Of a stretch of 51,764 nucleotides of DNA, positions 1 to 8,644 are shown piece after piece. Each line of letters begins with the position of its first letter. Position 1 is the first letter of the stretch. The translations under genes and the position numbers were made by a program. The notes under the pieces are model-generated. The model searched no databases, had not been told where the DNA came from, and worked only from the letters and a program-made list of their open reading frames with translations. This DNA comes from Myxosarcina sp. GA_180221_E-2-1-MAG-40_15 (GTDB lineage Bacteria > Cyanobacteriota > Cyanobacteriia > Cyanobacteriales > Xenococcaceae): the NCBI GenBank assembly GCA_020692205.1, contig JAIMKV010000029.1, positions 1 to 51,764 of the forward strand, read 5' to 3'.

Positions 1-411
1 TTCTCGCTTCCCTTTCATTCTGTCCTAACCTTTATACGTAATGCTATATGTGTCCTAATAACATAACTATTGGCGACCACAATCCATGATCCGAATTAAT
101 TTTGCTAGCAGCGATCGCCTGCACTAAGAAATTGCTTTTTATTCCTGGCAAACTATAGTCTAAAACCAACGTGATTTTTTTCCGTACCCCGTACCCCAAG
201 ATCAGCTTTGTCTCCACCAAGATCGAGTAATTTACTTAGCGGGAGTCAAGTTTTATTAGCTCTTAAAGTAACTAAAAGTTATTGCCAGATAGCAATTAGA
301 ATTAATCACGAATATTGCCCAGCTATGTGTATTTTGAATCAGAAATTTATTGCTGGTATTGCAAGGAACTAATAACCTCAGGTTTTTATTCGGCTATTTT
401 TAATCAATTAC
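1..411. other. Gene-free left edge, downstream of tamB
   Basis: No open reading frame or RNA gene is recognisable here. It holds one HIP1 octamer (GCGATCGC, 111-118) and a two-copy tandem heptamer CCGTACC at 182-195. The tamB gene is transcribed leftward into this stretch, so its transcript end should lie here. I see no strong hairpin followed by a T-run on the minus strand. Confidence 0.6.
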
Positions 412-3400
412 CTAAAACCTAGATTCATATTCAATTAATGCCCTGCTGCCATCTTCCTGAAAATTGCTTGACCCCCGAAGCACAAAGTTATCATTAATAC
501 GATAGCGAAACCCAAACTGAGCTGGAATATCAGTATTCAAAATTTTAAGAGCAGAAAACGAGAGATCGTCGACTAAGTCAACAGCAATCTCTCCTGCCAA
601 TCCATCGCGATTATTATCGCGATTTTTTTCAATAATGGGAGTAGGAAACAGACGCAATTCGCCAATTGGAAAAATATCTTTAAATTCTGAATTCAAGCTG
701 CCAAACAATGCCGAACCAGCTAAGGTGGCGAATCCTGACGTACCATTGCTGTTAGCTAATGCTTCGACAACCCCCCCGCCTAATAAAGCAGCGATTTCTG
801 CAGGGCTACGGGGAGGACTACTGGTAAGCTCAATTCTATTAGTAATTTGGCTAGCAAGCCCTTTTACCTTAGCGGAAACTCTAATAGTTTCTAATCTTCC
901 TAAGCTAGAATCGGGAATTTCCGTAGGTGATACTTCATTGGGAATACTTCTGGCATTGGTTTCTATGGCTGAACCGACTAACAGTAGATCCAAAACAGGA
1001 TCGAGCATATTATTGTTAGAAAAACGAGCCGTATTTTTATAGTCTCTTGACAAGTTAAGCTGAGTCGTAAATAAATTAACTTGCCCACTTCGGAGAACAA
1101 TAGTGCCGCTAGGACTAGGCTGGAGAAAAGTCCCGTTGATGTTTAAGTCTCCCGTAGCCGAAAAAGTAAATATCGGCGGTTGACTAATCTGAATATTTTG
1201 TCCCAAGGTGAATTGGAGATTGCTGTACTGGGTTACCGTAGCGAGTGAGCCGTCTGGATCGCGTCTGGTAACTTCATCTACCTGATTGCTAAGATTATTG
1301 ACTGTTTCCTCGTCATCATTAGTATTTTCATCAGCTAGCAGAATTGTACCGTCGAATAAAGTTAAATTCCCAGTAAGATTGGGTTCGGTAGCCTTACCCA
1401 ATATTTGTAGCGTGCCTCTAATGCCGCCATTGTAAAGTTTGGGTAGCTCGACTTGTTCAATCTGATTAAAATTAATCGTTAAAGGATTGACAGAAACATC
1501 GCTACTCAAAGGAACTGTACCTGCTGCGATGATTTTACCGCCACCAAAATCTCCCTGAAAATTATCTACCCGAATATTATCAAAATCGAAGAAGACTTGA
1601 CTATTAATATTGGTAATCAAATTTTTGGGCAGGCTTTTGGCAGCAATAGTCGCATTGTTGATTGTGGCAACTCCTTGGGCAGATAATTGACGTGGTAGCT
1701 TTTGTTCCGCATCGAGAATACCAGAGATATCTAGGGCAATTTTACCTTGACCATCAATCCATTTGAGTTCTCCCCGGGAAAAGATATCTAACAAAGCCAA
1801 GCCTTTATCTTTGACATCTACCTCTAGTTCGAGGCGATCGCTTTCTGGTTTGATTTTGGCAAAAGGCAGTTGATAGGGAACGCTGCCTCTGAGAATTAAG
1901 GGATCGGCATCTTGGGCAATCACGCTGCTAGCCGAAAAGTCGAGGCGGGATTGTTTATAGTTGAAGCTACCTTTAGTCGACTCAATTAAAGTGTCATTTA
2001 ACGAGGCGTTGTCAATGCGAATTTCTCCTCTGGCTTGAGGATTTTCTTGTGTTCCTGCAATACTGGCAGTGGCATTAATCAGACCATCTAAAGCTAATTC
2101 TGGAGGCAAGGAAAACAGTTGTTCGATTAGTTTTATGGGAACATCCACCAGTCTAAATTGCCCTGATTGAGTCGAACCGCCAAACGTTCCCGTAAACAGT
2201 AGGCCAGGGGACGTATCGCTTTGACCTTGAGCTTCAGCATTAGTATTTTGCAGTTGAACTGAAATAGGTAGCAAAGTCAAGATTCCCTCACGGAGATTGC
2301 CTCTGGCGACAATTTTTTCGCCAATTAAATTACCCCAGCGCCATTGTTCTCCCAAAAAGTCGAATTCTGAGGTTAGTCCCGCGTTGAGAGAACCAAATAC
2401 ATCAATTTGACCATCAAAAGTTCCTCTTAAGTTTTTGATTGCAGGAACGAAAGCACTTTGCCTTTGTTGCTGAACCGAATCTAGCCAAGCGTCAATTGCT
2501 GCTAATAATTGCAGCTGGTCAATTATAGGCGCGTCTTTAAGACCAAGATTAAATAAAGGCTGCCGAGCTGCTGGTACAGGTGGCAAATATAAATTGTCAG
2601 CATTACCGTAGGTGCGATCGCTAAAAAGGCGAGCCAAGTCTCCCAGCTCAAAAATTTGCAGTGCGACTAAAATGTCTTGAATTTGACCGCCTTCGATGCT
2701 AACCTTGCCATCTAGCTCAAGATCATCTGGTTTTTGGCGAAGATTACCTTCTAGCTGATAAACACTGTTTCTTTGCTTAAACTCAACATCTTGAATCGCA
2801 AAATAACCATCACTATATTGAAAATCTCCAGTAAGGCGATCGCCCCGAATACTGGCTAGGGCAGGATTATTGATGACGATGTTGTTGCCTGAAGTTGCTA
2901 GGGTATTAAGATTAACCTTAAATTCTCCCGATAATTCCCCATTTACAGGTTGCAGGGCAAAATTTTCTGGTAGTTTGAAGTCATCGCTTTTGAGGGCGAT
3001 AGTTTTGAGCAATTCTACAGGAATGTTTTGGCTGGTAAGGTTTAAAATTTCTGACTTGCCAGTTCCTTCAATTAAGAGAGCGTCTTGAGTGATTGCCAAC
3101 GCCACAGGAGAGAAGTTGGCATCTAAGACCAATTCGATTTCATCTAAGGGTTGTGATTCAGAACCAAAATCTTCAGTAGCAGGTAGCAGAGGAGTCGTTA
3201 AGATTTCTTGCAGACTTAATTTAACGCCTGTATCAGGAGATATCTGCACATTACCCGCCAAAAAAGGCGCAAAATCTCGATTTTCTACTTGAAAATCTTT
3301 TAAGCCCAAGTTGCCGTCAATTTTCAGGGCAGCGGGAACACCACTAATTTGTCCAGCAAAGTCCCCTCTCCCCGAATAATCGAGGTTGGCTGCCCAACTA

Positions 3401-5985
3401 GGTAAAGTTAAGCGCAACTTTGTGATATCGAGCCAGCGGGCTTCAGGCACAGCGAATTCAAAATAGTCTACCGCTGCTAATTTATCAGGAATGTCGCTGA
3501 AAAATGATTCATCTAAGACGATATAACCCTGAGCATTTAAACCATCTCCAGTGGCTTGCAGCACATCCAACCGTTTGCCATCCCAGACTATTGCTGCGGC
3601 TAAAGGCTGTTCTAGTAAATCGATTCCTTGACTAAAGCTAAGATTACCCTTTGCTGCCACTGCTGTAGGATTTAGGTTGTCTACCCTACCTGTGACTTCT
3701 AACTGTCCTCCCAGTTGCCCATTAAGTTCCAGTTCATCAGAATTAGGATCGGCAAATAGACTTAGATCTACATTCTGTGGAGTTACTTGGGCGTTGAATT
3801 GTCCATCAGCGATCGCTAAACTATCGGCAGCAAAGATTCCTTCTGGCAAGGTTAAACTACCGTCCCCCGCAGCGATAATTCCTTCAGGAGTGATGTTATC
3901 TGTCGTTCCTGCCAACTCCAGCCTGCCATTGATTAATCCTGCAAACTGATCGGGAGTACTAGAGCTTAGTTGTTTTAACTGGAGATTAGTTCCTTGAGCG
4001 ATCGCCGTCCAGTTTTGATCGACAATTTTTAAGTCTTCTACCTGAACCTTGCCTGCTGCCAAAGCTAAATCTCCGAAGCCGTTGATTAAGGTTTGGGGTT
4101 GAGCAGCATCGGGAATATTCCCCGTTAAATAAAACTCCCCACTCAGATTATCGTTAAATTCGTCAGGTAAGTCAGGAAATAAACGCTGTAGCTTTAAATT
4201 TGTGGTATTTGCATCTGCCGTCCACTTACCATTAGCGATGCTGATTTGATTTAGGTTGACTTTGCCACCAATAGTATTTAAATTTGCTCTGCCTGTAGCA
4301 TCAACCTGATTTAAGTTGCCCAAATCATTGCCTGAAACTTTAAACACACCGTTGACCAATCCTTGAGCAATAGTTGGGGTACTGCCTTTGCCAATTGGTA
4401 AGCTGCCAAACTCGACTCCAGCAGCGGTTAGCTGTGATGACCACTTGCCGTTGCCATAATCAAGATTGTCTACTTCAACAGTGCCGTTACCCAAGGCAAA
4501 ATTAGCACTGCCGTTACGAAAACGTAGGGTTGATAAATCACCCGCTTGGGCGGTGATGTTAGTCTGTCCCGAAATTAAACCAAGATCTACGGGTAGCTGA
4601 TTATTATAGCTAAGGGCGATCGCTTTAGCGGAAACAGCTTCTGCCTCAACATTAAACGCGAGGTTTTGGTCGCCGTCTAGCTGTAGTTTTCCGTTTCCGG
4701 CAATTTTGCCTCCAGCCTGGGGCAAGCTGGTAAACTGCTGGACGTTTAGAGTTGTCCCTACCAATTCAAGAGCGGCATTGATTTGTTGGAAATCTACTCG
4801 ATCAATACGGCTGGGGCCGGCAGTAGCCAGATCCATGTTGATTACGGGATTTTCTAAACTGCCTCTAACCGCTATATCACCCCGTATTTTGCCTTCAATT
4901 GACACAGGAGCGTCTAATTCTAGAGCATCAATTACTTTTTGAGCTGCCACGGGCTGAAGCTGCGTATTGATTTGATAGTCGCCTGTTTTAGCTAAATCGA
5001 GGGAACCAGAAGCACGTCCTGATACTTGACCAAAATTAGTTGATATATCATTCAGCTCAATTTTTGAGCCATCAAAGCTTATCTTCCCACTACTATTGCT
5101 AAAGGGTTTGACTAAATTAGGTATTTGTAAACTCACCCGATCAAGATCTAACGCACCTTGTAATTCAGGAACAGGCGCATCTGTCAAAGTTACTGCCAGC
5201 TTGCCGTTAAGATTGCCTTGATTTAACTCAATCGGCAACGCCAGTAGATTACTAACTTCTGCTGCTTTTAACTGCTGCCCTACTATATCTAAATCAATGA
5301 CTCCAGTTTGGCTATCTCCTTGACCATTGACGGTAAATTTGCCTCCTTTGACTAATTCTGCTACGGCATCGAACTTAATTTTGCCGTTGTCTAGAGGACG
5401 AATAATCACGTTATCTATTTCGGCAACAACAGGAGGATTTAATTCGGCGATCGCCGAATTATATGCTACTAGAGAAAGTTGTCCGTCGTAGAGTTGAATC
5501 GACTTGACATTAACGCTTATTTGTCCTGACGATGAAGCATCTGAACCAAAATCTGTAGGAGTCCACAGCTTAGATTGATCTTGCTCAAGATAAACATCTG
5601 GCTGGACTAAAATAATGTCTAACTTTAGTTCGCGCTGACGCAAAAAGTGAAGTGGGGCAAAGTTAATCTTGACTTCTTGGACTTCGACAAAATCAGGATT
5701 GGACTCCGTAGCAGGCAGTGCGCTATTGCCAAAACTGGCTTGAGTCGGAAAAATGGACTTCAGATTTCCTAACTCTAGGGGACGATGTAGATAATTACCT
5801 GCTTCTGTCTCGACTAAAGGAATCAATTTACGCTGTACAAAATACCAACCATAAATTAAGCTTCCCCCCGCACTACCTAAAAGTAGCAAAGCGACAGTCA
5901 TGACCATTTTGCGGTGCCAGTTGGATTTTGCTAGGCGATCGCACTTAACCTGCTTATCTAAATGACGCTCAGAATCTTGGTTCAT
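412..5985 (-). CDS. tamB: TamB-like translocation/assembly protein (DUF490 family)
   Basis: A very large protein of 1857 residues. A short basic N-terminus is followed by one membrane segment (about residues 27-50), then a long periplasmic region of repeated beta-rich blocks with recurring patterns such as 'GNLNGKLAV' and 'GDLNINGTF'. The last roughly 400 residues look like the TamB C-terminal domain. The family is an AsmA-like inner-membrane-anchored bridge, thought to help outer-membrane protein assembly or lipid transport with an Omp85 partner. No Omp85 gene is in the window. Starts at an ATG. The gene stands alone, separated from tmk by about 350 bp that contain a strong hairpin. Length and architecture fit cyanobacterial TamB homologues. 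The exact substrate is not inferable. Confidence 0.9.
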   Translation of the reverse strand: MNQDSERHLDKQVKCDRLAKSNWHRKMVMTVALLLLGSAGGSLIYGWYFVQRKLIPLVETEAGNYLHRPLELGNLKSIFPTQASFGNSALPATESNPDFVEVQEVKINFAPLHFLRQRELKLDIILVQPDVYLEQDQSKLWTPTDFGSDASSSGQISVNVKSIQLYDGQLSLVAYNSAIAELNPPVVAEIDNVIIRPLDNGKIKFDAVAELVKGGKFTVNGQGDSQTGVIDLDIVGQQLKAAEVSNLLALPIELNQGNLNGKLAVTLTDAPVPELQGALDLDRVSLQIPNLVKPFSNSSGKISFDGSKIELNDISTNFGQVSGRASGSLDLAKTGDYQINTQLQPVAAQKVIDALELDAPVSIEGKIRGDIAVRGSLENPVINMDLATAGPSRIDRVDFQQINAALELVGTTLNVQQFTSLPQAGGKIAGNGKLQLDGDQNLAFNVEAEAVSAKAIALSYNNQLPVDLGLISGQTNITAQAGDLSTLRFRNGSANFALGNGTVEVDNLDYGNGKWSSQLTAAGVEFGSLPIGKGSTPTIAQGLVNGVFKVSGNDLGNLNQVDATGRANLNTIGGKVNLNQISIANGKWTADANTTNLKLQRLFPDLPDEFNDNLSGEFYLTGNIPDAAQPQTLINGFGDLALAAGKVQVEDLKIVDQNWTAIAQGTNLQLKQLSSSTPDQFAGLINGRLELAGTTDNITPEGIIAAGDGSLTLPEGIFAADSLAIADGQFNAQVTPQNVDLSLFADPNSDELELNGQLGGQLEVTGRVDNLNPTAVAAKGNLSFSQGIDLLEQPLAAAIVWDGKRLDVLQATGDGLNAQGYIVLDESFFSDIPDKLAAVDYFEFAVPEARWLDITKLRLTLPSWAANLDYSGRGDFAGQISGVPAALKIDGNLGLKDFQVENRDFAPFLAGNVQISPDTGVKLSLQEILTTPLLPATEDFGSESQPLDEIELVLDANFSPVALAITQDALLIEGTGKSEILNLTSQNIPVELLKTIALKSDDFKLPENFALQPVNGELSGEFKVNLNTLATSGNNIVINNPALASIRGDRLTGDFQYSDGYFAIQDVEFKQRNSVYQLEGNLRQKPDDLELDGKVSIEGGQIQDILVALQIFELGDLARLFSDRTYGNADNLYLPPVPAARQPLFNLGLKDAPIIDQLQLLAAIDAWLDSVQQQRQSAFVPAIKNLRGTFDGQIDVFGSLNAGLTSEFDFLGEQWRWGNLIGEKIVARGNLREGILTLLPISVQLQNTNAEAQGQSDTSPGLLFTGTFGGSTQSGQFRLVDVPIKLIEQLFSLPPELALDGLINATASIAGTQENPQARGEIRIDNASLNDTLIESTKGSFNYKQSRLDFSASSVIAQDADPLILRGSVPYQLPFAKIKPESDRLELEVDVKDKGLALLDIFSRGELKWIDGQGKIALDISGILDAEQKLPRQLSAQGVATINNATIAAKSLPKNLITNINSQVFFDFDNIRVDNFQGDFGGGKIIAAGTVPLSSDVSVNPLTINFNQIEQVELPKLYNGGIRGTLQILGKATEPNLTGNLTLFDGTILLADENTNDDEETVNNLSNQVDEVTRRDPDGSLATVTQYSNLQFTLGQNIQISQPPIFTFSATGDLNINGTFLQPSPSGTIVLRSGQVNLFTTQLNLSRDYKNTARFSNNNMLDPVLDLLLVGSAIETNARSIPNEVSPTEIPDSSLGRLETIRVSAKVKGLASQITNRIELTSSPPRSPAEIAALLGGGVVEALANSNGTSGFATLAGSALFGSLNSEFKDIFPIGELRLFPTPIIEKNRDNNRDGLAGEIAVDLVDDLSFSALKILNTDIPAQFGFRYRINDNFVLRGSSNFQEDGSRALIEYESRF

Positions 5986-6342
5986 CTTATAGTTATCGTC
6001 TGTGGCTGAAGCTGCCTATCATAAAAGCTAAAATTTATAGCCATATACTGTGGCAATTTGCTATTTAAAATCTAGATATATAGAAGATAAAACTTCGTAA
6101 ATAGTTGCCTATTATTAAGATATTTTTAACAACAACCAGTATAGCTATTTTTAAAATTTATTATTATTTTAATTAAAGCTGATCAAAATAAAAATTCAGG
6201 TTACCAACTTCATTGGTTTAAAGCCGACTCATAAATGAGTCAAAAGCAAAAAACAGTTTATTTGTTGAATCCTCTGACTTTAGAAGGCGGTTTTTGGGTA
6301 TGGATCTTCACACCCAAAAACCGCCGTGCAGAGGTTAAACTT
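5986..6342. other. Intergenic region between tmk and tamB
   Basis: An AT-rich stretch of 357 bp with no gene visible. It should hold the tamB promoter near its left side. The compound hairpin at 6271-6334 lies immediately beyond the tmk stop codon. Confidence 0.6.
6271..6334 (-). terminator. Compound hairpin after tmk
   Basis: A perfect 14-bp inner stem (GGCGGTTTTTGGGT at 6286-6299 pairing with 6312-6325) is enclosed by a second 6-bp stem (CCTCTG 6271-6276 with CAGAGG 6329-6334). It lies just beyond the tmk stop on the minus strand. No T-run follows on either strand, so a terminator or mRNA-stabilising role is inferred from position. Confidence 0.5.
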
Positions 6343-6999
6343 TTAATTCCTTTCAGAAATGACGGCTTGTACAGCTTGAACTACTGAAGCATGAATTTGC
6401 TGTAGATCTTGAGTACCATCAATCGCGATCGCTTTACCATCATATTCGGCAAATATCTGTTGATACTGTTTTCTTACTTTGGTTAGCTTGGTCTTAGTTT
6501 CATATATTTCCTGTAAGGAACGTTCTTGTAATCTAGACAAAGAAACTTCAATTGGCAGATCGATATAGATAGTTAAATCTGGATTAGGAAAGCGATCATT
6601 TAGCTTTTTAATCAAGTCAAACTGCTCTACGCTATCACAGTTATATGCTAGAGAAGAAAAGTAATATCTAGTACTAATAACGTGATAATTATCTCGAATT
6701 AACTTAAATACTCCATCAAGATCATTGTATAAATGATCGTGGCGATCGGCAGCAAAGAGGTATGCCATTTGTTGATCAAACAAATCTCGCTCTCGACTAA
6801 AAACAATTCTTTGTTTTAAAGCTTGACGAATTAGATTGCCAATAATACCATTAGATGGCTCTGGACTAATTACTGCCTGTTCCTTGGTAGCTAAAAAGTA
6901 TTTTTTTAATAATTCTGCTTGGGTGGTTTTACCTGAACTATCAATCCCTTCAAAAACAATAAAAAGCTTTTGATTAATTGTCGATTGCTGATTGCTCAT
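6343..6999 (-). CDS. tmk: Thymidylate kinase
   Basis: A 218-residue P-loop kinase that phosphorylates dTMP to dTDP for DNA synthesis in the cytoplasm. The Walker A motif is at residues 18-26 (GIDSSGKTT), preceded by the strand 'KLFIVFE' typical of the family. 'STRYYFSSLAYN' occupies the position of the substrate-binding DRY-type motif, with Thr-Arg-Tyr instead of Asp-Arg-Tyr. The LID region 'RLQERSLQEIYE' follows. Length is normal for bacterial Tmk. It lies 10 nt downstream of the flavoprotein gene on the same strand, so the two are probably cotranscribed. Confidence 0.9.
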   Translation of the reverse strand: MSNQQSTINQKLFIVFEGIDSSGKTTQAELLKKYFLATKEQAVISPEPSNGIIGNLIRQALKQRIVFSRERDLFDQQMAYLFAADRHDHLYNDLDGVFKLIRDNYHVISTRYYFSSLAYNCDSVEQFDLIKKLNDRFPNPDLTIYIDLPIEVSLSRLQERSLQEIYETKTKLTKVRKQYQQIFAEYDGKAIAIDGTQDLQQIHASVVQAVQAVISERN

Positions 7000-7009
7000 G
7001 ATTGATTAA

Positions 7010-8470
7010 TTATCTATGCCAATTTTTACGGAGGGAAAACCAAGTTCTCAGACGATTTAATTGTCTAGAGTTATGCTGTAGCTTTTGCTGATAAAAATCA
7101 TCGACAGAGCGTTGTAATATTTCAACCATACTAGGGTAAACAGTGGGTATTGATAAAGAAGTTAACCCCCGCATGGAATTGCGATCAAGTTTGATTTTGT
7201 GTCGAATCATTAAGGCGATGATCGTAATTAATTCCGCAGCGCGATCGCCCACTATACTACAGCCTAAAATTTCCCCGTTTTCTTTGATCAGCAGCTTACA
7301 TACTCCTGTAGTTTGGTCTAATATTTGTCCTTGTGCCAGGTTGCTAAAATATTGTCTAATCACATAAATGTTGGCACCGTATTGCTGTTGTGCCTGCTGT
7401 TGAGTCAAGCCGACTCTGGCCAAATTAGGCTGAGTTAAAACTGCCCAGGGAAGGGAATAATAATTGGTTTTATACCAAGGCAGAAACAAAGTATTTTTCA
7501 GGATTAAATCCACTTCATATTGGGTGATGTTGGGTAAACAGTAACCACCAATCAGATCGCCGCAGGCGTATATATTTGAATTAGTAGTCTGTAGCTTTTG
7601 ATTAACATAAATCCGCTGGGAATTATACTTAACCTCTACACCAGCTAAATTTAAACCAGCAATATTTGGTTGACGATCGCCTGCAATAATAATCTCATCC
7701 GCAGCTAAAGCGCGATCGCCTGCTTGTAACCATTTCTGTTCGTCAATAGTTTTTATTTGGCTAACTAGCGAGTTGGTATAGACTTTAACTCCTTCGGCTT
7801 CTAGCTGCGCTTGAATCAATAGAGCAATTTCTAGATCTTCTTGGGGTAAGATTCGTTGCTGTTCAACTATCAGAGTAACTTTTTTAGCGAATCTGCTTAA
7901 GGTTTGAGCCAATTCTAAAGCCGTTGGATCGCTGCCGACAACGATTATATTTTGCCCTAAATCCGCTAAATCTTGCTGAACCACCCCCCGTAGAGTCAAA
8001 TAATCATTTGAGGCATTGCTGCCTAAATGAGGCGCAAAAATAGCACCTGTAGCGAGTAAATAATTGCGCGATCGCAATTTGCGTTTAGCAATCTGAAAAG
8101 CCAATTGAGGTAAAAGGCAAAACTCACCCTTCCCGGCAATTACATCCACTCCCAAAGCTGCCAAGCTAGCTAAAGAATTACTCCCAGTTTGCATTACAGA
8201 GTTAATTCCCTTTGCCCAATCCCTTGCCTGAGAAAGAGAAACATTAGGGAGTCTTGTTTCTGATGCTGTAGCAAAGGGATTGTTGGCTAGCTGATAGTTA
8301 AACTGTCCAATCTCGCTGATGCTGTGATTAATGAGCGTGTCGTTGGGTAAAAACAAATCATCGCCCTGAGTTACCAAGGCAACACTAGCTTGTAGCCCAA
8401 CTGCCTTCTTGGCAGCATAAATACCAGCCCAACTGCTACCAATTATCACCAAGTCATAATCTACCGTCAT
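7010..8470 (-). CDS. FAD-dependent NAD(P)-disulfide-reductase-fold protein lacking the redox disulfide
   Basis: A 486-residue protein with the layout of mercuric reductase/dihydrolipoamide dehydrogenase. It has an N-terminal FAD-binding strand (IIGSSWAGIYAAKKA, residues 9-23), a second dinucleotide fold (VVGSDPTALELAQTL), the FAD motif 'IYACGDLIGG', and a C-terminal dimerisation domain with 'LARVGLTQQQAQ'. The usual CxxxxC active-site disulfide after the first fold is replaced by 'LPNDTLINHSIS', with no cysteine there. The C-terminal His-Pro active-site motif is also missing ('SIPTVYPSMVE'). It therefore keeps flavin and probably pyridine-nucleotide binding but should not act as a classical disulfide or mercuric reductase. 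Substrate unknown. Probably forms an operon with tmk downstream. Confidence 0.8.
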   Translation of the reverse strand: MTVDYDLVIIGSSWAGIYAAKKAVGLQASVALVTQGDDLFLPNDTLINHSISEIGQFNYQLANNPFATASETRLPNVSLSQARDWAKGINSVMQTGSNSLASLAALGVDVIAGKGEFCLLPQLAFQIAKRKLRSRNYLLATGAIFAPHLGSNASNDYLTLRGVVQQDLADLGQNIIVVGSDPTALELAQTLSRFAKKVTLIVEQQRILPQEDLEIALLIQAQLEAEGVKVYTNSLVSQIKTIDEQKWLQAGDRALAADEIIIAGDRQPNIAGLNLAGVEVKYNSQRIYVNQKLQTTNSNIYACGDLIGGYCLPNITQYEVDLILKNTLFLPWYKTNYYSLPWAVLTQPNLARVGLTQQQAQQQYGANIYVIRQYFSNLAQGQILDQTTGVCKLLIKENGEILGCSIVGDRAAELITIIALMIRHKIKLDRNSMRGLTSLSIPTVYPSMVEILQRSVDDFYQQKLQHNSRQLNRLRTWFSLRKNWHR

Positions 8471-8513
8471 GTTGCTAAGTTAGAAATTAAAAATTGTGAG
8501 TTGAATTTTTAAA

Positions 8514-8548
8514 AGCTCTTAGCTCTTAGCTTTTAGCTTTTAGCTTTA
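8514..8548. repeat. Tandem heptanucleotide array
   Basis: Five consecutive 7-bp units: AGCTCTT twice, AGCTTTT twice, then AGCTTTA. The array lies in the 174-bp gap between the flavoprotein start and the cobD stop. It matches the style of short tandemly repeated heptamers (STRR) known from cyanobacterial intergenic DNA. Confidence 0.8.
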
Positions 8549-8644
8549 AGAAAAGTTTGATCGACAAGCTGCTTGTTAAACCATAGCAGCAAAACTAAAG
8601 AATGTTTCTGTTCTGTGTTTCTCTTTTTAGTAAGGTTTTCTAAA

